A stretch of DNA of 64,000 nucleotides from Nonomuraea pusilla (GCF_900109355.1 NZ_FOBF01000005.1:186001-250000); one strand, 5' to 3'. Positions 1 to 9,459 are shown, numbered from the stretch's first letter. The notes: generated by a model not told the origin, from the letters alone. Numbers and translations are program-made.

Positions 1-1374
1 GGTGGGCAGCACCACGGAGATCGAGCGGGAGCGCGGCTGCACCGGCCTGCCGAGGAGGCGCAGGATCTGGTCCACGCGGTGGGAGAACAGGTGCTTGTCG
101 AACACCTCCCGCATGGCGAGGTGGCCGGTGCGGGCCCGCAGCTCGGGGCTGTTGATCAGGTGCAGCACCTGGTTGTACGACTCGACCGGTTCGCGCGCGA
201 TCGGGACGAGGTCGCCGAACGTCTCCTCGATGGCCCGTGACCAGCCGGACACGACGGGCGTGGCGCAGGCCGACAGCTCGAAGACCCGGCGCGCGCACAT
301 GGTGGGCGAGTCCAGCACCGAGTTGACGTTGAGGAACACCTTGTACATCCGGTACGCGGCGAGCATCTGGTCGTAGGGCAGCTCGCCGACGATGTGCGGC
401 CGGTACTTGGCGGGCCAGGCGTACTTCTCGTCCACCTCGCCGTTGCGGGCGAAGATGTGCAGGCCCAGCTCGCGCACCGGGTCGAGCACGACTTCCATCT
501 GCTCGCGGCGCTCGGGGTGCTTGTCGCGGAAGTACATCCCGCCGAACACGACGTCGTGCAGGCGGCCCTGCTTCTGCTGGATGGGGTTGTGCACGCGCGG
601 CTGGGCGGCGAACTGGAGGACGTCCACCCGGTCGTGGCCCAGAGTTTCCCGATATTTCGGCACCATGTCGCCGTCGCACGTGAACACGTAGTCGAACAGC
701 TTGGCGGTGTCGATGAAGAAGTCGAAGTTGGGCGGGTCCTCCTTGTTCCAGAAGACCGTGGGGATGCCCTCCTGCCGGCACCAGGCGACCAGCTCGCGCA
801 GCGGCTCCTTGGGGGCGTTGGTGCCGGTCATCTGGTAGCGCCAGCGGCCCTGGTTGCCGTGCCAGGCCGACTCGCAGAACAGCAGGTCGGGACGCTTCTC
901 CGCGAAGATCTCTGGCCAGTCCTTGAGCCCGAACTCGATCTGGTCCCACTCGTAGCGGAAGGCCATCCTGGAGAAGTCGTCGAGGATGACGGCGACCTTG
1001 AGGTCGGGCCGGTTGACCGGGCCGAGCGGCCACTTCACCGGCGGGATCTCGACGGGCGGCGGGCGGTGGGCGGCGGTCTCGGCCACCTCGGTGACCGGCG
1101 CGGGCGGCTTCGGGGCGCGGTCCTTCGACCGCACGGCCTCGACGATCTTCCCCGGGTTCTTGGAGCCCAGGGCCTCGCCCAGCTTGAACGTCCGCTTCGC
1201 CTGGGTGGCCTCCAGCTTCCAGGCGGCGTACGCGGCCTTGGCCTCGGCGATCTCCAGCCGCCGCCGCAGCTCCCTGATCTCGGCCTCGTAGCGCTCGACG
1301 ACCTTGCGCTCCTCGGGCAGCCAGTTGACGGGCCCGAGCCGCTGGAACGTGGGCTCTTCTGGGGTTTCGGCCAT
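1..1374 (-). CDS. CgeB-like glycosyltransferase (partial, 3' end beyond window)
   Basis: The frame opens at an ATG (minus strand, 1374) and stays open through base 1, so at least 458 codons are present and the C-terminus lies outside the window. After about 90 charged, coiled-coil-prone residues comes a region typical of the CgeB/DUF3880 glycosyltransferase group. It includes DLLFCESAWHGNQGRW, an IPTVFWNKEDPPNFD segment, and a C-terminal half with RRVFELSACATPVVS followed by a VPIAREPVESYNQ stretch. These proteins are taken to be cytosolic GT-B enzymes for spore or cell-surface glycans. It lies 66 bp downstream of wecB on the same strand, so cotranscription and a role in the same polysaccharide are likely. 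The sugar donor and acceptor cannot be read from the sequence. Confidence 0.75.
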   Translation of the reverse strand, partial: MAETPEEPTFQRLGPVNWLPEERKVVERYEAEIRELRRRLEIAEAKAAYAAWKLEATQAKRTFKLGEALGSKNPGKIVEAVRSKDRAPKPPAPVTEVAETAAHRPPPVEIPPVKWPLGPVNRPDLKVAVILDDFSRMAFRYEWDQIEFGLKDWPEIFAEKRPDLLFCESAWHGNQGRWRYQMTGTNAPKEPLRELVAWCRQEGIPTVFWNKEDPPNFDFFIDTAKLFDYVFTCDGDMVPKYRETLGHDRVDVLQFAAQPRVHNPIQQKQGRLHDVVFGGMYFRDKHPERREQMEVVLDPVRELGLHIFARNGEVDEKYAWPAKYRPHIVGELPYDQMLAAYRMYKVFLNVNSVLDSPTMCARRVFELSACATPVVSGWSRAIEETFGDLVPIAREPVESYNQVLHLINSPELRARTGHLAMREVFDKHLFSHRVDQILRLLGRPVQPRSRSISVVLPT

Positions 1375-1440
1375 GGGGTACTCGCCTATCGCATCGCGGA
1401 GGAATGTCATGTTACGCCGGGAGTCACCCCGTATGGGGGG

Positions 1441-2571
1441 CTATTCGGCGCGCCGGCCCTGCGAGGCGGGCGACAGGTTGTCCCCCTTCAGCCAGGCCGC
1501 GATCACGCGGGCGATCCTCGGGCCGGCCTCGCCGTCCCAGAGCACGGGCAGCTCGCCCGCGGGCGTGGCCGCGCCGTCCGCCAGCGCCTTCTCCGCCGCG
1601 GCGGGCAGCAGGGCGGGCGTGACCAGGCGGTTCGTGCCGTGGGTGACCGTGATCGGCCGCTCGGTGTTGGGCCGCACCGTCAGGCACGGGACGCCCAGCA
1701 TGGTCGTCTCCTCCTGGACGCCGCCCGAGTCGGTGACGACGAGCGCGGCCCCGCGGACGAGTGAGAGGAAGTCCACATAGCCGAGCGGGTCGACGACCTT
1801 CACGGTCGGGCCGTCCACGAGGCCCGCCTCGGCCAGCCTGGTACGTCCGCGCGGGTGGATCGGCACGACGACCGGGACCAGGCGCGACACCTCCAGCACC
1901 GCGTCCACCAGCTCCTTGGCCGCCTCGGGGGAGTCCACGTTGGCGGGGCGGTGCAGGGTGGCGACGGCGTACCTCCCCGTCAGGCCGAGCCGCTCGGCCA
2001 CCGGGGCCGGGTCCAGCGACGGCAGGGCGGCGAAGAGGCTGTCGATCATGGGGTTGCCGACCAGGTGCACCTTGCCGGCGGGCACGCCCTCGGCGGCGAG
2101 GTGCGAGAGCGCGTCAGGGGAGGTGGCGAAGAGCAGGTCGGACAGCGAGTCGGTGACGATCCTGTTGACCTCCTCCGGCATGCCGCGGTCGAAGGAGCGC
2201 AGGCCCGCCTCGACGTGCGCGGTGGGCACCCCGAGCTTGGCGCACACGAGGATCGCGGCCAGCGTGGAGTTGACGTCGCCGTAGACCACCACGAGGTCGG
2301 GGTTCTGGGCGAGGACGACCTCCTCCAGGCCCACGAGCAGGGCGGCCGTCTGCCTGGCGTGGCTGCCGGAGCCGACCCCGAGGTTCGCGAGCGGCTCGGG
2401 CAGGCCGAGGTCGGCGAAGAAGACGTCCGACATCAGCGCGTCGTAGTGCTGACCGGTGTGGATGATGCCCTGCCGCACGCCGAGTTCGCCGAGTGCCCGC
2501 ACCACCGGGGCCGCTTTCACGAAATTGGGGCGGGCACCCAGAACGTGCAGGACCAGGGGGTTCTCCCTCAT
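1441..2571 (-). CDS. wecB: UDP-N-acetylglucosamine 2-epimerase, non-hydrolysing
   Basis: Interconverts UDP-GlcNAc and UDP-ManNAc in the cytosol, the first step toward ManNAc or ManNAcA units of surface glycans. At 376 residues it has normal family length. The family motifs are in order: GARPNFVKAAPV near the N-terminus, HTGQHYDALMSD, GDVNSTLAA, HVEAGLRSFDRGMPEE with the catalytic acid, and the C-terminal TDSGGVQEE loop that contacts the nucleotide. I chose the ATG at 2571 because GGCGAGG sits just upstream and the protein then starts right before the first Rossmann strand; a longer in-frame extension exists but has no site. The dehydrogenase wecC is about 2 kb away on the other strand, which supports UDP-ManNAcA as the pathway product. 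Confidence 0.93.
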   Translation of the reverse strand: MRENPLVLHVLGARPNFVKAAPVVRALGELGVRQGIIHTGQHYDALMSDVFFADLGLPEPLANLGVGSGSHARQTAALLVGLEEVVLAQNPDLVVVYGDVNSTLAAILVCAKLGVPTAHVEAGLRSFDRGMPEEVNRIVTDSLSDLLFATSPDALSHLAAEGVPAGKVHLVGNPMIDSLFAALPSLDPAPVAERLGLTGRYAVATLHRPANVDSPEAAKELVDAVLEVSRLVPVVVPIHPRGRTRLAEAGLVDGPTVKVVDPLGYVDFLSLVRGAALVVTDSGGVQEETTMLGVPCLTVRPNTERPITVTHGTNRLVTPALLPAAAEKALADGAATPAGELPVLWDGEAGPRIARVIAAWLKGDNLSPASQGRRAE

Positions 2572-2615
2572 TGACCTCGCCTTTCGGAGCGGAAGGGAAA
2601 AAACGTTGCCTATGG

Positions 2616-2621
2616 TACGGT
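2616..2621 (+). promoter_or_regulatory. -10 hexamer of a probable leaderless promoter
   Basis: TACGGT lies six bases before the GTG at 2628, in the 56-bp gap between divergent wecB and a glycosyltransferase. The spacing would put transcription start at or next to the start codon. No convincing -35 box is visible, as is usual for actinobacterial promoters of this kind. Confidence 0.4.
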
Positions 2622-2627
2622 CCCCAC

Positions 2628-4343
2628 GTGGCATCCGACGCCAGTCGTCAAGACTCCCCCAATGTCTCCCGAGGTGCTGTCTCGCGGGGCACTCCGGCCT
2701 CCGGAAGGGTTTCCGCGAAATCCGCCAGAGCCGGCGTCGGCGGGCTTCTCAAGGGGTTCGCCCAGCACCCGATCATCGTCACCAGGGTCGTCGTGACGAA
2801 GGTCAAGTCCGACCCCGTCCGCGTGGCGCAGGCCGCGGCCGACGCGCTGCCGCCCCGCCTGCGACCGGTCGTCGGCCGCTTCGCCTGGCCGGCGGCCCGC
2901 AGGGCGCGGCGCATGGTGCGCAAGTTCGGCATGCGCGTGATCCGCGCCCCCTGGAACGAGGCCAAGGCCCACTGGGACGCCGGTCGCGTCAGCGAGGCCG
3001 CCGAGGTGCTGGACGCCCACACCAAGTACCCGTTCGTCAAGCGCAGGGCCGCCTACTACCGGGGTGAGCTGGCCGCGATCAGCCCCGACCCGATCCCACC
3101 CGGCCCGAAGGTCGCCGTGACCGACAGGGTCGAGGGCCGGGTGCTGCACCTGGTCACCAACGCCCTGCCGTACACGCAGGCCGGCTACACCGTGCGCACC
3201 CACCGCATCGTGACGTCGCAGAAGGCCGCCGGGCTCGACCCGCACGTGGTCACGAGCTGGGGCTGGCCGATGCTGCAGGGCCACGCCGACGCCGAGCCGT
3301 ACGAGGAGATCGACGGCATCCCGCACCACCGGCTGCTGCCCGACGGGCGCGGCGAGATGCCGTTCGAGATGCGCGGGCGCATGGTCAAGGGGGCCGACGA
3401 GGTCACCAGGCTGGTCGCCGAGCTGCGCCCGCAGGTGCTGCACGCGGCCACCGACCACCGCAACGGCTCGGTGGCGCACGCGGTGCGCGACAGGACGGGC
3501 ACGCCGTTCGTCTACGAGGTGCGCGGCTTCCTGGAGGAGACGTGGGCCTCGCGCGACCCCATCAGGGTGGGCAGCCAGCGCCACCTGCTGCAGCGCGAGC
3601 GTGAGGCGTTCCTCATGCGTGAGGCCGACGCGGTCGTCACGCTGGCCGAGACGATGGCCGTGGAGATCGTCGAGCGCGGCGTGCCCAGGGAGCGGATCCA
3701 CCTGGCGCCGAACGCCGTGGACGACTCCCTGCTGACCGCGGAGTACGACGGCGCGTCGTTCAGGAGCGCGTACGGCATCGAGCCGGGCGAGATCGTGGTC
3801 GGGTCGGTGTCGAGCATCGTGGCCTACGAGGGGTTCGCGACCCTGCTGCGGGCCGCCGCGCTGCTGCGCGACCAGGGCGCCCCGGTGCGGGTGCTGATCG
3901 TCGGCGACGGCACCGAGCGAGACAACCTGCTGGCGCTGGTGGACGAGCTGCGGCTCACGGACGCGATCCTGCCGGGCCGGGTCGGCCCCGACGAGGCGCT
4001 GCAGGCGCAGGACGCGATCGACATCTTCGCCTGCCCGCGTGAGGATCTCCGCGTCTGCCGACTTGTTACGCCATTGAAACCGGTCGAGGCGATGGCGCTC
4101 GGCAAGCCGGTCGTGCTCAGCGATCTGCCGGCTCTCTCGGAGCTCGTGGGGTCGGACGGCGCCGGTCTGCTGGTGCCTGCCGGCGATCCCGCCGAGCTGG
4201 CCAAGGCGATCGCGGGGCTGCGCGAGGACCCCGCCCGGCGTGCGGAGATGGGCGAGGCCGGGCGCGCGGAAGTCGCGGCGAAGCGTACGTGGAGCCGGGT
4301 CGCCGAGACATATCAAGCTCTTTACCGATCTCTTGCACAATGA
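2628..4343 (+). CDS. GT4-family glycosyltransferase
   Basis: A 571-residue GT-B fold protein. Residues about 1-170 are a basic, Ala-rich N-terminal region unlike the catalytic fold. The donor/acceptor Rossmann halves follow, starting at RVLHLVTNALPYTQAGYT, where the GYT(V)RTH segment is the glycine loop of GT4 enzymes. The C-terminal half contains VGSVSSIVAYEGF, LIVGDGTERDNL and the nucleotide-sugar signature LKPVEAMALGKPVVLSDLPALSELV. A cytosolic transferase extending a surface glycan is inferred. The start is the GTG at 2628, immediately preceded by a -10-like TACGGT; an open extension upstream would run into wecB. It is divergent from wecB and followed by wecC after 118 bp. Acceptor and sugar are unknown. 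Confidence 0.82.
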   Translation: MASDASRQDSPNVSRGAVSRGTPASGRVSAKSARAGVGGLLKGFAQHPIIVTRVVVTKVKSDPVRVAQAAADALPPRLRPVVGRFAWPAARRARRMVRKFGMRVIRAPWNEAKAHWDAGRVSEAAEVLDAHTKYPFVKRRAAYYRGELAAISPDPIPPGPKVAVTDRVEGRVLHLVTNALPYTQAGYTVRTHRIVTSQKAAGLDPHVVTSWGWPMLQGHADAEPYEEIDGIPHHRLLPDGRGEMPFEMRGRMVKGADEVTRLVAELRPQVLHAATDHRNGSVAHAVRDRTGTPFVYEVRGFLEETWASRDPIRVGSQRHLLQREREAFLMREADAVVTLAETMAVEIVERGVPRERIHLAPNAVDDSLLTAEYDGASFRSAYGIEPGEIVVGSVSSIVAYEGFATLLRAAALLRDQGAPVRVLIVGDGTERDNLLALVDELRLTDAILPGRVGPDEALQAQDAIDIFACPREDLRVCRLVTPLKPVEAMALGKPVVLSDLPALSELVGSDGAGLLVPAGDPAELAKAIAGLREDPARRAEMGEAGRAEVAAKRTWSRVAETYQALYRSLAQ

Positions 4344-4461
4344 TGACCTCCATGTTGGCTGTCTGTTCTGACGGGTTCGGTCGCATTAGGCGTGAGCTAG
4401 GTGGACTTGAGATAACCTTTGCCTCCATGAAGTGTTGTTTCCGGCTCCTTAAGGCACAGCT

Positions 4462-5724
4462 GTGACAGAAATCGACCTGGCTGTCATCGGCCTGGGCTAC
4501 GTCGGCATGCCGCTCGCCAAGGAAGCGGTGGCCGCCGGCCTGCAGGTCGTCGGCGTGGACGTCGACCCCCGCAAGGTGGACGCGCTCAACGCCGGGCAGT
4601 CCTACATCGATGACCTGACCGACGCCGACCTCGAGCACATGCTGGCCAACGGCTTCAGCGCGACGCTCGACGAGTCCGTGCTGGCCACGAGCAACACGAT
4701 CGTCATCTGCGTGCCGACGCCGCTGGACGAGGACCACCGTCCCGACCTGTCCGCCGTCGAGGGCGCCACCAAGGCCGTCGCGCGCAACCTGACCAAGGGC
4801 ACGCTCGTCGTGCTGGAGTCCACCACCTGGCCCGGCACCACCGACGAGCTCGTCAAGCCGCTGCTGGAGACCTCGGGGCTGGTCGCGGGCGAGGACTTCC
4901 ACCTCGCCTTCTCGCCCGAGCGCATCGACCCGGGCAACGCCAAGTTCGGCCTGCGCAACACCCCGAAGGTCGTCGGCGGCTACACCCCCACCTGCCGCGA
5001 CCGCGCCGCCGCCTTCTACGGCGGCTTCATCGAGCAGGTCGTGCCGGTCAGCGGCACCCGCGAGGCCGAGATGGCCAAGCTGCTGGAGAACACCTACAGG
5101 CACGTCAACATCGCCCTCGTCAACGAGATGGCGATCTTCTGCGACGAGCTGGGCATCAACCTGTGGGAGTCGATCGAGGCCGCGGCCACCAAGCCGTTCG
5201 GCTTCCAGAAGTTCCTGCCGGGCCCCGGCGTCGGCGGCCACTGCATCCCGGTCGACCCGTCGTACCTGTCGTACACCGTGCGCAAGCTCGGCTACCCGTT
5301 CCGGTTCGTGGAGCTGGCGCAGGAGATCAACGAGCGCATGCCCTCGTACGTGGTCGCCCGCGTCCAGCGACTGCTGAATCGGCACAAGAAGCCCGTGAAC
5401 GGCGCCAAAGTGGTTATGCTCGGCGTCACCTACAAACCTGACATCGCCGACGAACGTGAAACCCCCGCACTCCCTGTCGCGCGTGCGCTGCTGGAGCTGG
5501 GCGCCGATCTCTCGTTCGCCGACCCGTACGTCAAGGAGTGGCAGGTCGACGGCACCCCGGTGCCGCGTGAGGAAGATCTGGCCGAGGCCGTGGTCGACGC
5601 CGACGTGACGCTGCTGCTGCAGCAGCACGCCGCGTTCGACCTCGACATGGTCGAGGCGAAGGCCAAGCTCGTGCTGGACACCCGCGGCGTTCTCGCCGAG
5701 GGTGAACGCGTCGAGCGGCTGTAG
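4462..5724 (+). CDS. wecC: UDP-N-acetyl-D-mannosamine dehydrogenase
   Basis: A 420-residue NAD-dependent UDP-sugar 6-dehydrogenase that oxidises UDP-ManNAc twice to UDP-ManNAcA. The N-terminal Rossmann motif is VIGLGYVGMPLA at residue about 8, followed by VPTPLDEDH, ESTTWPGTTDE and FSPERIDPGN. The catalytic cysteine is in GPGVGGHCIPVDPSYL, and the C-terminal UDP-binding domain begins at VMLGVTYKPDIADERETPA. UDP-GlcNAc or UDP-Glc as substrate cannot be excluded from motifs alone, but wecB upstream makes ManNAc the best reading. The start is a GTG with AAGG eight bases upstream. A 118-bp leader separates it from the preceding transferase, and another transferase follows after 19 bp, so these three probably form a unit. 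Confidence 0.9.
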   Translation: MTEIDLAVIGLGYVGMPLAKEAVAAGLQVVGVDVDPRKVDALNAGQSYIDDLTDADLEHMLANGFSATLDESVLATSNTIVICVPTPLDEDHRPDLSAVEGATKAVARNLTKGTLVVLESTTWPGTTDELVKPLLETSGLVAGEDFHLAFSPERIDPGNAKFGLRNTPKVVGGYTPTCRDRAAAFYGGFIEQVVPVSGTREAEMAKLLENTYRHVNIALVNEMAIFCDELGINLWESIEAAATKPFGFQKFLPGPGVGGHCIPVDPSYLSYTVRKLGYPFRFVELAQEINERMPSYVVARVQRLLNRHKKPVNGAKVVMLGVTYKPDIADERETPALPVARALLELGADLSFADPYVKEWQVDGTPVPREEDLAEAVVDADVTLLLQQHAAFDLDMVEAKAKLVLDTRGVLAEGERVERL

Positions 5725-5743
5725 CGACGGAGGGCTGCGCGCA

Positions 5744-6832
5744 GTGCACGTGCTCGTCATGACGGTGGTGCATAACCCCGAGGACGCGAGAATCCTGCAT
5801 CGGCAGATCCGCGCTCTCGTGGATGCCGGTCATGAGGTCACGTATGCCGCCTCCTACACCGCGCACGGCGTCGTCCCCAGGCCGTGGGTCACGGGGGTCG
5901 ATCTGCCGAGGGCGGCGCAGCGCAAGCGGATCGCGGCGGTGTGGGCCGCCCGCCGGCTGTTCAAGCGCATGCGTGACAAGGTCGACATCGCGCTGATCCA
6001 CGACCCCGAACTCCTGTTCGCGGTGTGGGGCGTGCGCGGCCGGCCGCCGGTCGTGTGGGACGTCCACGAGGACACGCCCGCCACGCTGTCGCTCAAGCCG
6101 TGGCTGCCGTCGCTCCTGCGCCCGCCGGCGCGGTTCCTCGCCCGGCTGCTGGAGAGCACCGCCGAGCGCCACCTGCACCTGCTGCTGGCCGAGACGGCCT
6201 ACGCGGGCAGGTTCAAGCACTCGCACCTCATCGTCCCGAACGAGACGTGGGTGCCCGACACGGTCACGCCGCCAGGCGACGACCGCGTGGTGTACCTCGG
6301 CTGGCTGTCGAGGGCCCGAGGGGTGGCCGAGGCCATCGAGGTGGCCAAGTTGCTCCAGCCGTACCGGGTGGCGGTCGAGCTGATCGGCTACGCCGACCCG
6401 CAGAGCCGTCCCGCGCTCGACGAGGCCGTCACGGAGGGCCTGCTGGAGTGGCGCGACTTCATGCCGAACGACGAGGCGCTCAAGCGGCTCGACGGCGCGC
6501 TGGCCGGGCTGTCGCTGCTGCGTGACGAGCCGAACTACCGGCACTCCATGCCCACGAAGATCGTGGAGTACATGGCGCACGGCATCCCGGTCATCACCAC
6601 GCCGTCACCGCGGGCGGTCGAGCTGGTCGAGCGCTACGACAGCGGCGTCGTCGTGCCGTGGGAAGACCCCAAGGCCGTCGCCAAGGCGGTGCTGACCCTG
6701 CGGGACGACGTCGCCGAGCGGCGAGCCCAGGGCGCCCGCGGCTACGCCGCCGCCCGCGCCAACCACCACTGGCCCAACTCCGCGAAGCGGTTCGTGGCCC
6801 AGCTGGAGGCGTGGGCCGGGGTCACCCGATAG
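5744..6832 (+). CDS. GT4-family glycosyltransferase
   Basis: A 362-residue GT-B glycosyltransferase. The N-terminus HVLVMTVVHNPEDARILHRQ is the first strand of a nucleotide-sugar transferase. The C-terminal half shows VVYLGWLSRARGVAEAIEVA, then KIVEYMAHGIPVITTPSPRAVELV with the donor-phosphate loop and conserved Glu. GTG 5744 is preferred because GGAGGG lies about 10 bases before it; an earlier in-frame GTG would overlap the end of wecC without a site. It follows wecC by 19 bp and presumably transfers a residue in the same ManNAcA-containing polymer, though linkage and donor are unknown. Confidence 0.83.
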   Translation: MHVLVMTVVHNPEDARILHRQIRALVDAGHEVTYAASYTAHGVVPRPWVTGVDLPRAAQRKRIAAVWAARRLFKRMRDKVDIALIHDPELLFAVWGVRGRPPVVWDVHEDTPATLSLKPWLPSLLRPPARFLARLLESTAERHLHLLLAETAYAGRFKHSHLIVPNETWVPDTVTPPGDDRVVYLGWLSRARGVAEAIEVAKLLQPYRVAVELIGYADPQSRPALDEAVTEGLLEWRDFMPNDEALKRLDGALAGLSLLRDEPNYRHSMPTKIVEYMAHGIPVITTPSPRAVELVERYDSGVVVPWEDPKAVAKAVLTLRDDVAERRAQGARGYAAARANHHWPNSAKRFVAQLEAWAGVTR

Positions 6833-6886
6833 TCGCGCGGCAGGCGTTTACATCCGGCAGATCACGAGGGCGGTAGGTTCCTGAAC

Positions 6887-8677
6887 GTGCGCTGGCTCTT
6901 CGTGCTCCTGGGCGCAGCCATCCTGACCGCCGTCGCGGCGGTGATCATCGTCCTTCCCTCGTCCTCCCAGGAGCCGCCCAGGCCCACGGCCTCGTCCAAG
7001 GCGCCGAGCGGGGCGCCCACACCCAAGGTGAGCGAGTTCACCGACCCCTGCGGCACGTTCGAGACGAAGGAGCAGGCGCCGTACGCGGTGACCGGCTACT
7101 GGATCACCCCGAGGTCGAACCCCTGCACCTGGCGGCACCAGCTGGAGGAGATCCACACCGTCGGCGGCGACACGATCATCAGGATCGGCTACGGCCTGCA
7201 GTTCCGCTCGGTCGACTCGGGCACGGGCGAGGTCAAGGCCAAGGACGGCACGCTCGACCCGCTCTACAAGGACTGCGTGGAAGACGGCCTGAGCTGCCAC
7301 GACGCCGCCGAGCGCGACCTGAGGCAGGCCAACGAGGGCAACCGGATCGGCCGTACGTACGTGTACAGGACCGACGAGTCCTTCGGGAACGGGATCTTCC
7401 GCTGCCCCGGCATGGAGCGCGCCATCAAGGCAGGCAAGCGGGTCTACTTCCGCCTGCTCGCCCCGCCCGACGGCTCCGACGACTCCACCTGCGACTTCAC
7501 CCAGAAGGCGACCTCGTACGACCTGATCCTGGTCGCCGGGTCCGCCACCGACAGCCTGACCGAGCTGCTCAACCTGGGCGACCAGTTCGGCATGCGGATC
7601 TTCCCCGCCCTGCCGCTCGCCCCCCGCGACCCCGACGTGCCCACCAGGGCCAACGTCAAGCACATCGGCACCCTCACCACCCTGACCAGGCGCATCCTGC
7701 AGGACTACGGACAGCGCTTCGCGGGCCGGGCCTCCCTCGGCGGCGTCTACCAGCCGTTCGAGGTGCAGATGGCCGACACGCTCGCCTCGAACCCCACCCT
7801 GCAGGTGTACGCCGACCAGCACACCGTCGTCGAGCAGGAGCTGCCGGGCAAGCCCATCCTCATCAGCCCCTACCTCGACGCGCGCAAGCGGGTCGCGTTC
7901 GGGCAGACGCCCAAGCAGGTGGCCGAGGGCTTCAAGGCGCTCGTACGGACCGGGGTGGGCATCATCGCGCCGCAGGACAGCCGCGGCACCGGCAAGGTCG
8001 GCCTGTTCTGGCCCGACGAGCGCGACAGCGAGGTGGACGAGCGGCTGCGGCCCGTCGTCGGCGAGGCGACGTACGGCACCGCCTACCACGGCTCCACCCG
8101 CGACTACTACAGGGAGATGGCCGCCGCCCGCGAGGAGATGCTCCAGGCGGGCCACCAGGTGGACCTGTGGGCCAACGTCGAGGCGTTCGAGCCGTCGGGC
8201 GACCGGCCGTGCGCCCCGCAGGGCACCAGGGGCAAGACCGACAAGAAACGCCTCGACCAGGCCGTCACCATGGCCGGACGGTACGTGCAGAAGATCGTCT
8301 CGTACATGTGGAGCGACTTCATGACGTGCGGCGAGCCGTCGCTGGAGTCGGAGATCATGTCGGACTGGCAGCGGCCCGTCGCCGTCGACGCCATCAGGCG
8401 CGGCCGCGACATCCAGGACGGCGTCGAGGTACGCGGCTACAACTTCACCGGCGCGACCGTCGTCGTCGAGTGGACCGGCGGCAGGAAGGACCTCGACGTC
8501 GCGGCCGTCGGCTGGCTCGACCAGAACCCCTTCGAGGACGTCCCCGAGGGGATGGTGACGGCTTGGGTGCCGTTCGACTGGACCCAGGTGCCGCCGGGGG
8601 AGTGGGTCAGGATCAGCGTCACCGTGCCGTCGGGCAAGTCCACCACCGAGCCGCTGCACGTCCGCATCAGCGCGTGA
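6887..8677 (+). CDS. membrane-anchored DUF4434-like TIM-barrel protein
   Basis: A 596-residue protein. Residues 1-24 are a hydrophobic signal anchor (RWLFVLLGAAILTAVAAVII) followed by a Pro/Ser-rich tether, so the body is extracellular. The rest resembles DUF4434, a glycosidase-like barrel: the ITPRSNPCTWR start, KRVYFRLLAPP, a LGGVYQPFE strand, PILISPYLDARK, GIIAPQDSRGTG and a late DLWANVEAFEP segment whose acidic residues are barrel-end candidates. The last 100 residues look like a beta-sandwich. No enzymatic activity is established for this group that I can vouch for. The GTG start is preceded by TAGGTT seven bases upstream, suggesting a leaderless message. Position after the polysaccharide cluster suggests a glycan-related role (inference). 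Confidence 0.68.
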   Translation: MRWLFVLLGAAILTAVAAVIIVLPSSSQEPPRPTASSKAPSGAPTPKVSEFTDPCGTFETKEQAPYAVTGYWITPRSNPCTWRHQLEEIHTVGGDTIIRIGYGLQFRSVDSGTGEVKAKDGTLDPLYKDCVEDGLSCHDAAERDLRQANEGNRIGRTYVYRTDESFGNGIFRCPGMERAIKAGKRVYFRLLAPPDGSDDSTCDFTQKATSYDLILVAGSATDSLTELLNLGDQFGMRIFPALPLAPRDPDVPTRANVKHIGTLTTLTRRILQDYGQRFAGRASLGGVYQPFEVQMADTLASNPTLQVYADQHTVVEQELPGKPILISPYLDARKRVAFGQTPKQVAEGFKALVRTGVGIIAPQDSRGTGKVGLFWPDERDSEVDERLRPVVGEATYGTAYHGSTRDYYREMAAAREEMLQAGHQVDLWANVEAFEPSGDRPCAPQGTRGKTDKKRLDQAVTMAGRYVQKIVSYMWSDFMTCGEPSLESEIMSDWQRPVAVDAIRRGRDIQDGVEVRGYNFTGATVVVEWTGGRKDLDVAAVGWLDQNPFEDVPEGMVTAWVPFDWTQVPPGEWVRISVTVPSGKSTTEPLHVRISA

Positions 8678-8722
8678 CACGGCGTTCGCAGCCCGCGCAC
8701 GGCAGCGTGTAACGTGCCGTCC

Positions 8723-9388
8723 ATGGTCCCGAGCATCCCGGTCAGCGTCGACCTGGTCGTGCTCACCGTCCGCAACCAGGCGCTGAGCGCGCTCGTGTGG
8801 CGGCGCGACAACCCGCCGTTCCTGCGCCGCTGGTCGCTGCCAGGCGGGTTCATCCAGCTCGACGAAGACCTCCCCGCCGCCGCCCAGCGCCTGCTGGGGG
8901 AGCGGGCCGGCCTGCCCGGCGCGCCCGTCCACCTGGAGCAGCTCCAGACCTACGGCTACCCCGACCGCGACCCGCGCCAGCGCGTCCTCAGCGTCGCCTA
9001 CCTCGGCCTCGCCCCCGACCTGCCCGCGTCGGAGAAGGCCCACATGAGCTGGCAGCCCGTAGACGCGCTCACCGTCATGGCCTTCGACCACCGCCGCATC
9101 ATGCTCGACGGCGTCGAACGCGCCCGCGCCAAGCTGGAGTACACCTCGCTGGGGGCGGCGTTCTGCCCGGCCGAGTTCACGGTGGCCGACCTGCGCCGCG
9201 TGTACGAGATCGTCTGGGGCCGCACGCTCGACCCGCGCAACTTCCACCGCAAGGTCACCAAGGCCGAGGGCTTCCTCGTCGAGGCCGGGGCCACCACCAC
9301 CCGCGACGGCGGGCGCCCCGCCAAGCTCTACCGGCGCGGCCCGGCCGAGCTCCTCCACCCGCCGATGCTGCGTTCACTCAAGGAGTGA
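8723..9388 (+). CDS. NrtR-like Nudix-domain transcriptional regulator
   Basis: A 221-residue protein with an N-terminal Nudix fold and a C-terminal winged helix beginning near FTVADLRRVYEIVWG and ending RDGGRPAKLYRR, the layout of NrtR-type ADP-ribose-sensing repressors. The Nudix box is degenerate: GGFIQLDED is intact, but the following RExxEE positions read RLLGER, so hydrolysis is probably lost and the domain acts as a ligand sensor. ATG 8723 is chosen because TAACGT lies exactly seven bases upstream, a leaderless arrangement; a GTG three codons earlier is the alternative. No NAD-synthesis gene lies adjacent, so the target operon is not evident. Confidence 0.75.
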   Translation: MVPSIPVSVDLVVLTVRNQALSALVWRRDNPPFLRRWSLPGGFIQLDEDLPAAAQRLLGERAGLPGAPVHLEQLQTYGYPDRDPRQRVLSVAYLGLAPDLPASEKAHMSWQPVDALTVMAFDHRRIMLDGVERARAKLEYTSLGAAFCPAEFTVADLRRVYEIVWGRTLDPRNFHRKVTKAEGFLVEAGATTTRDGGRPAKLYRRGPAELLHPPMLRSLKE

Positions 9389-9459
9389 CGGTGCGCCCAG
9401 GCTCCGGAAGCGGGGTGGGTGGGGGTGCCGCACGACGCCGCATTTCATATGGTTAGGCC

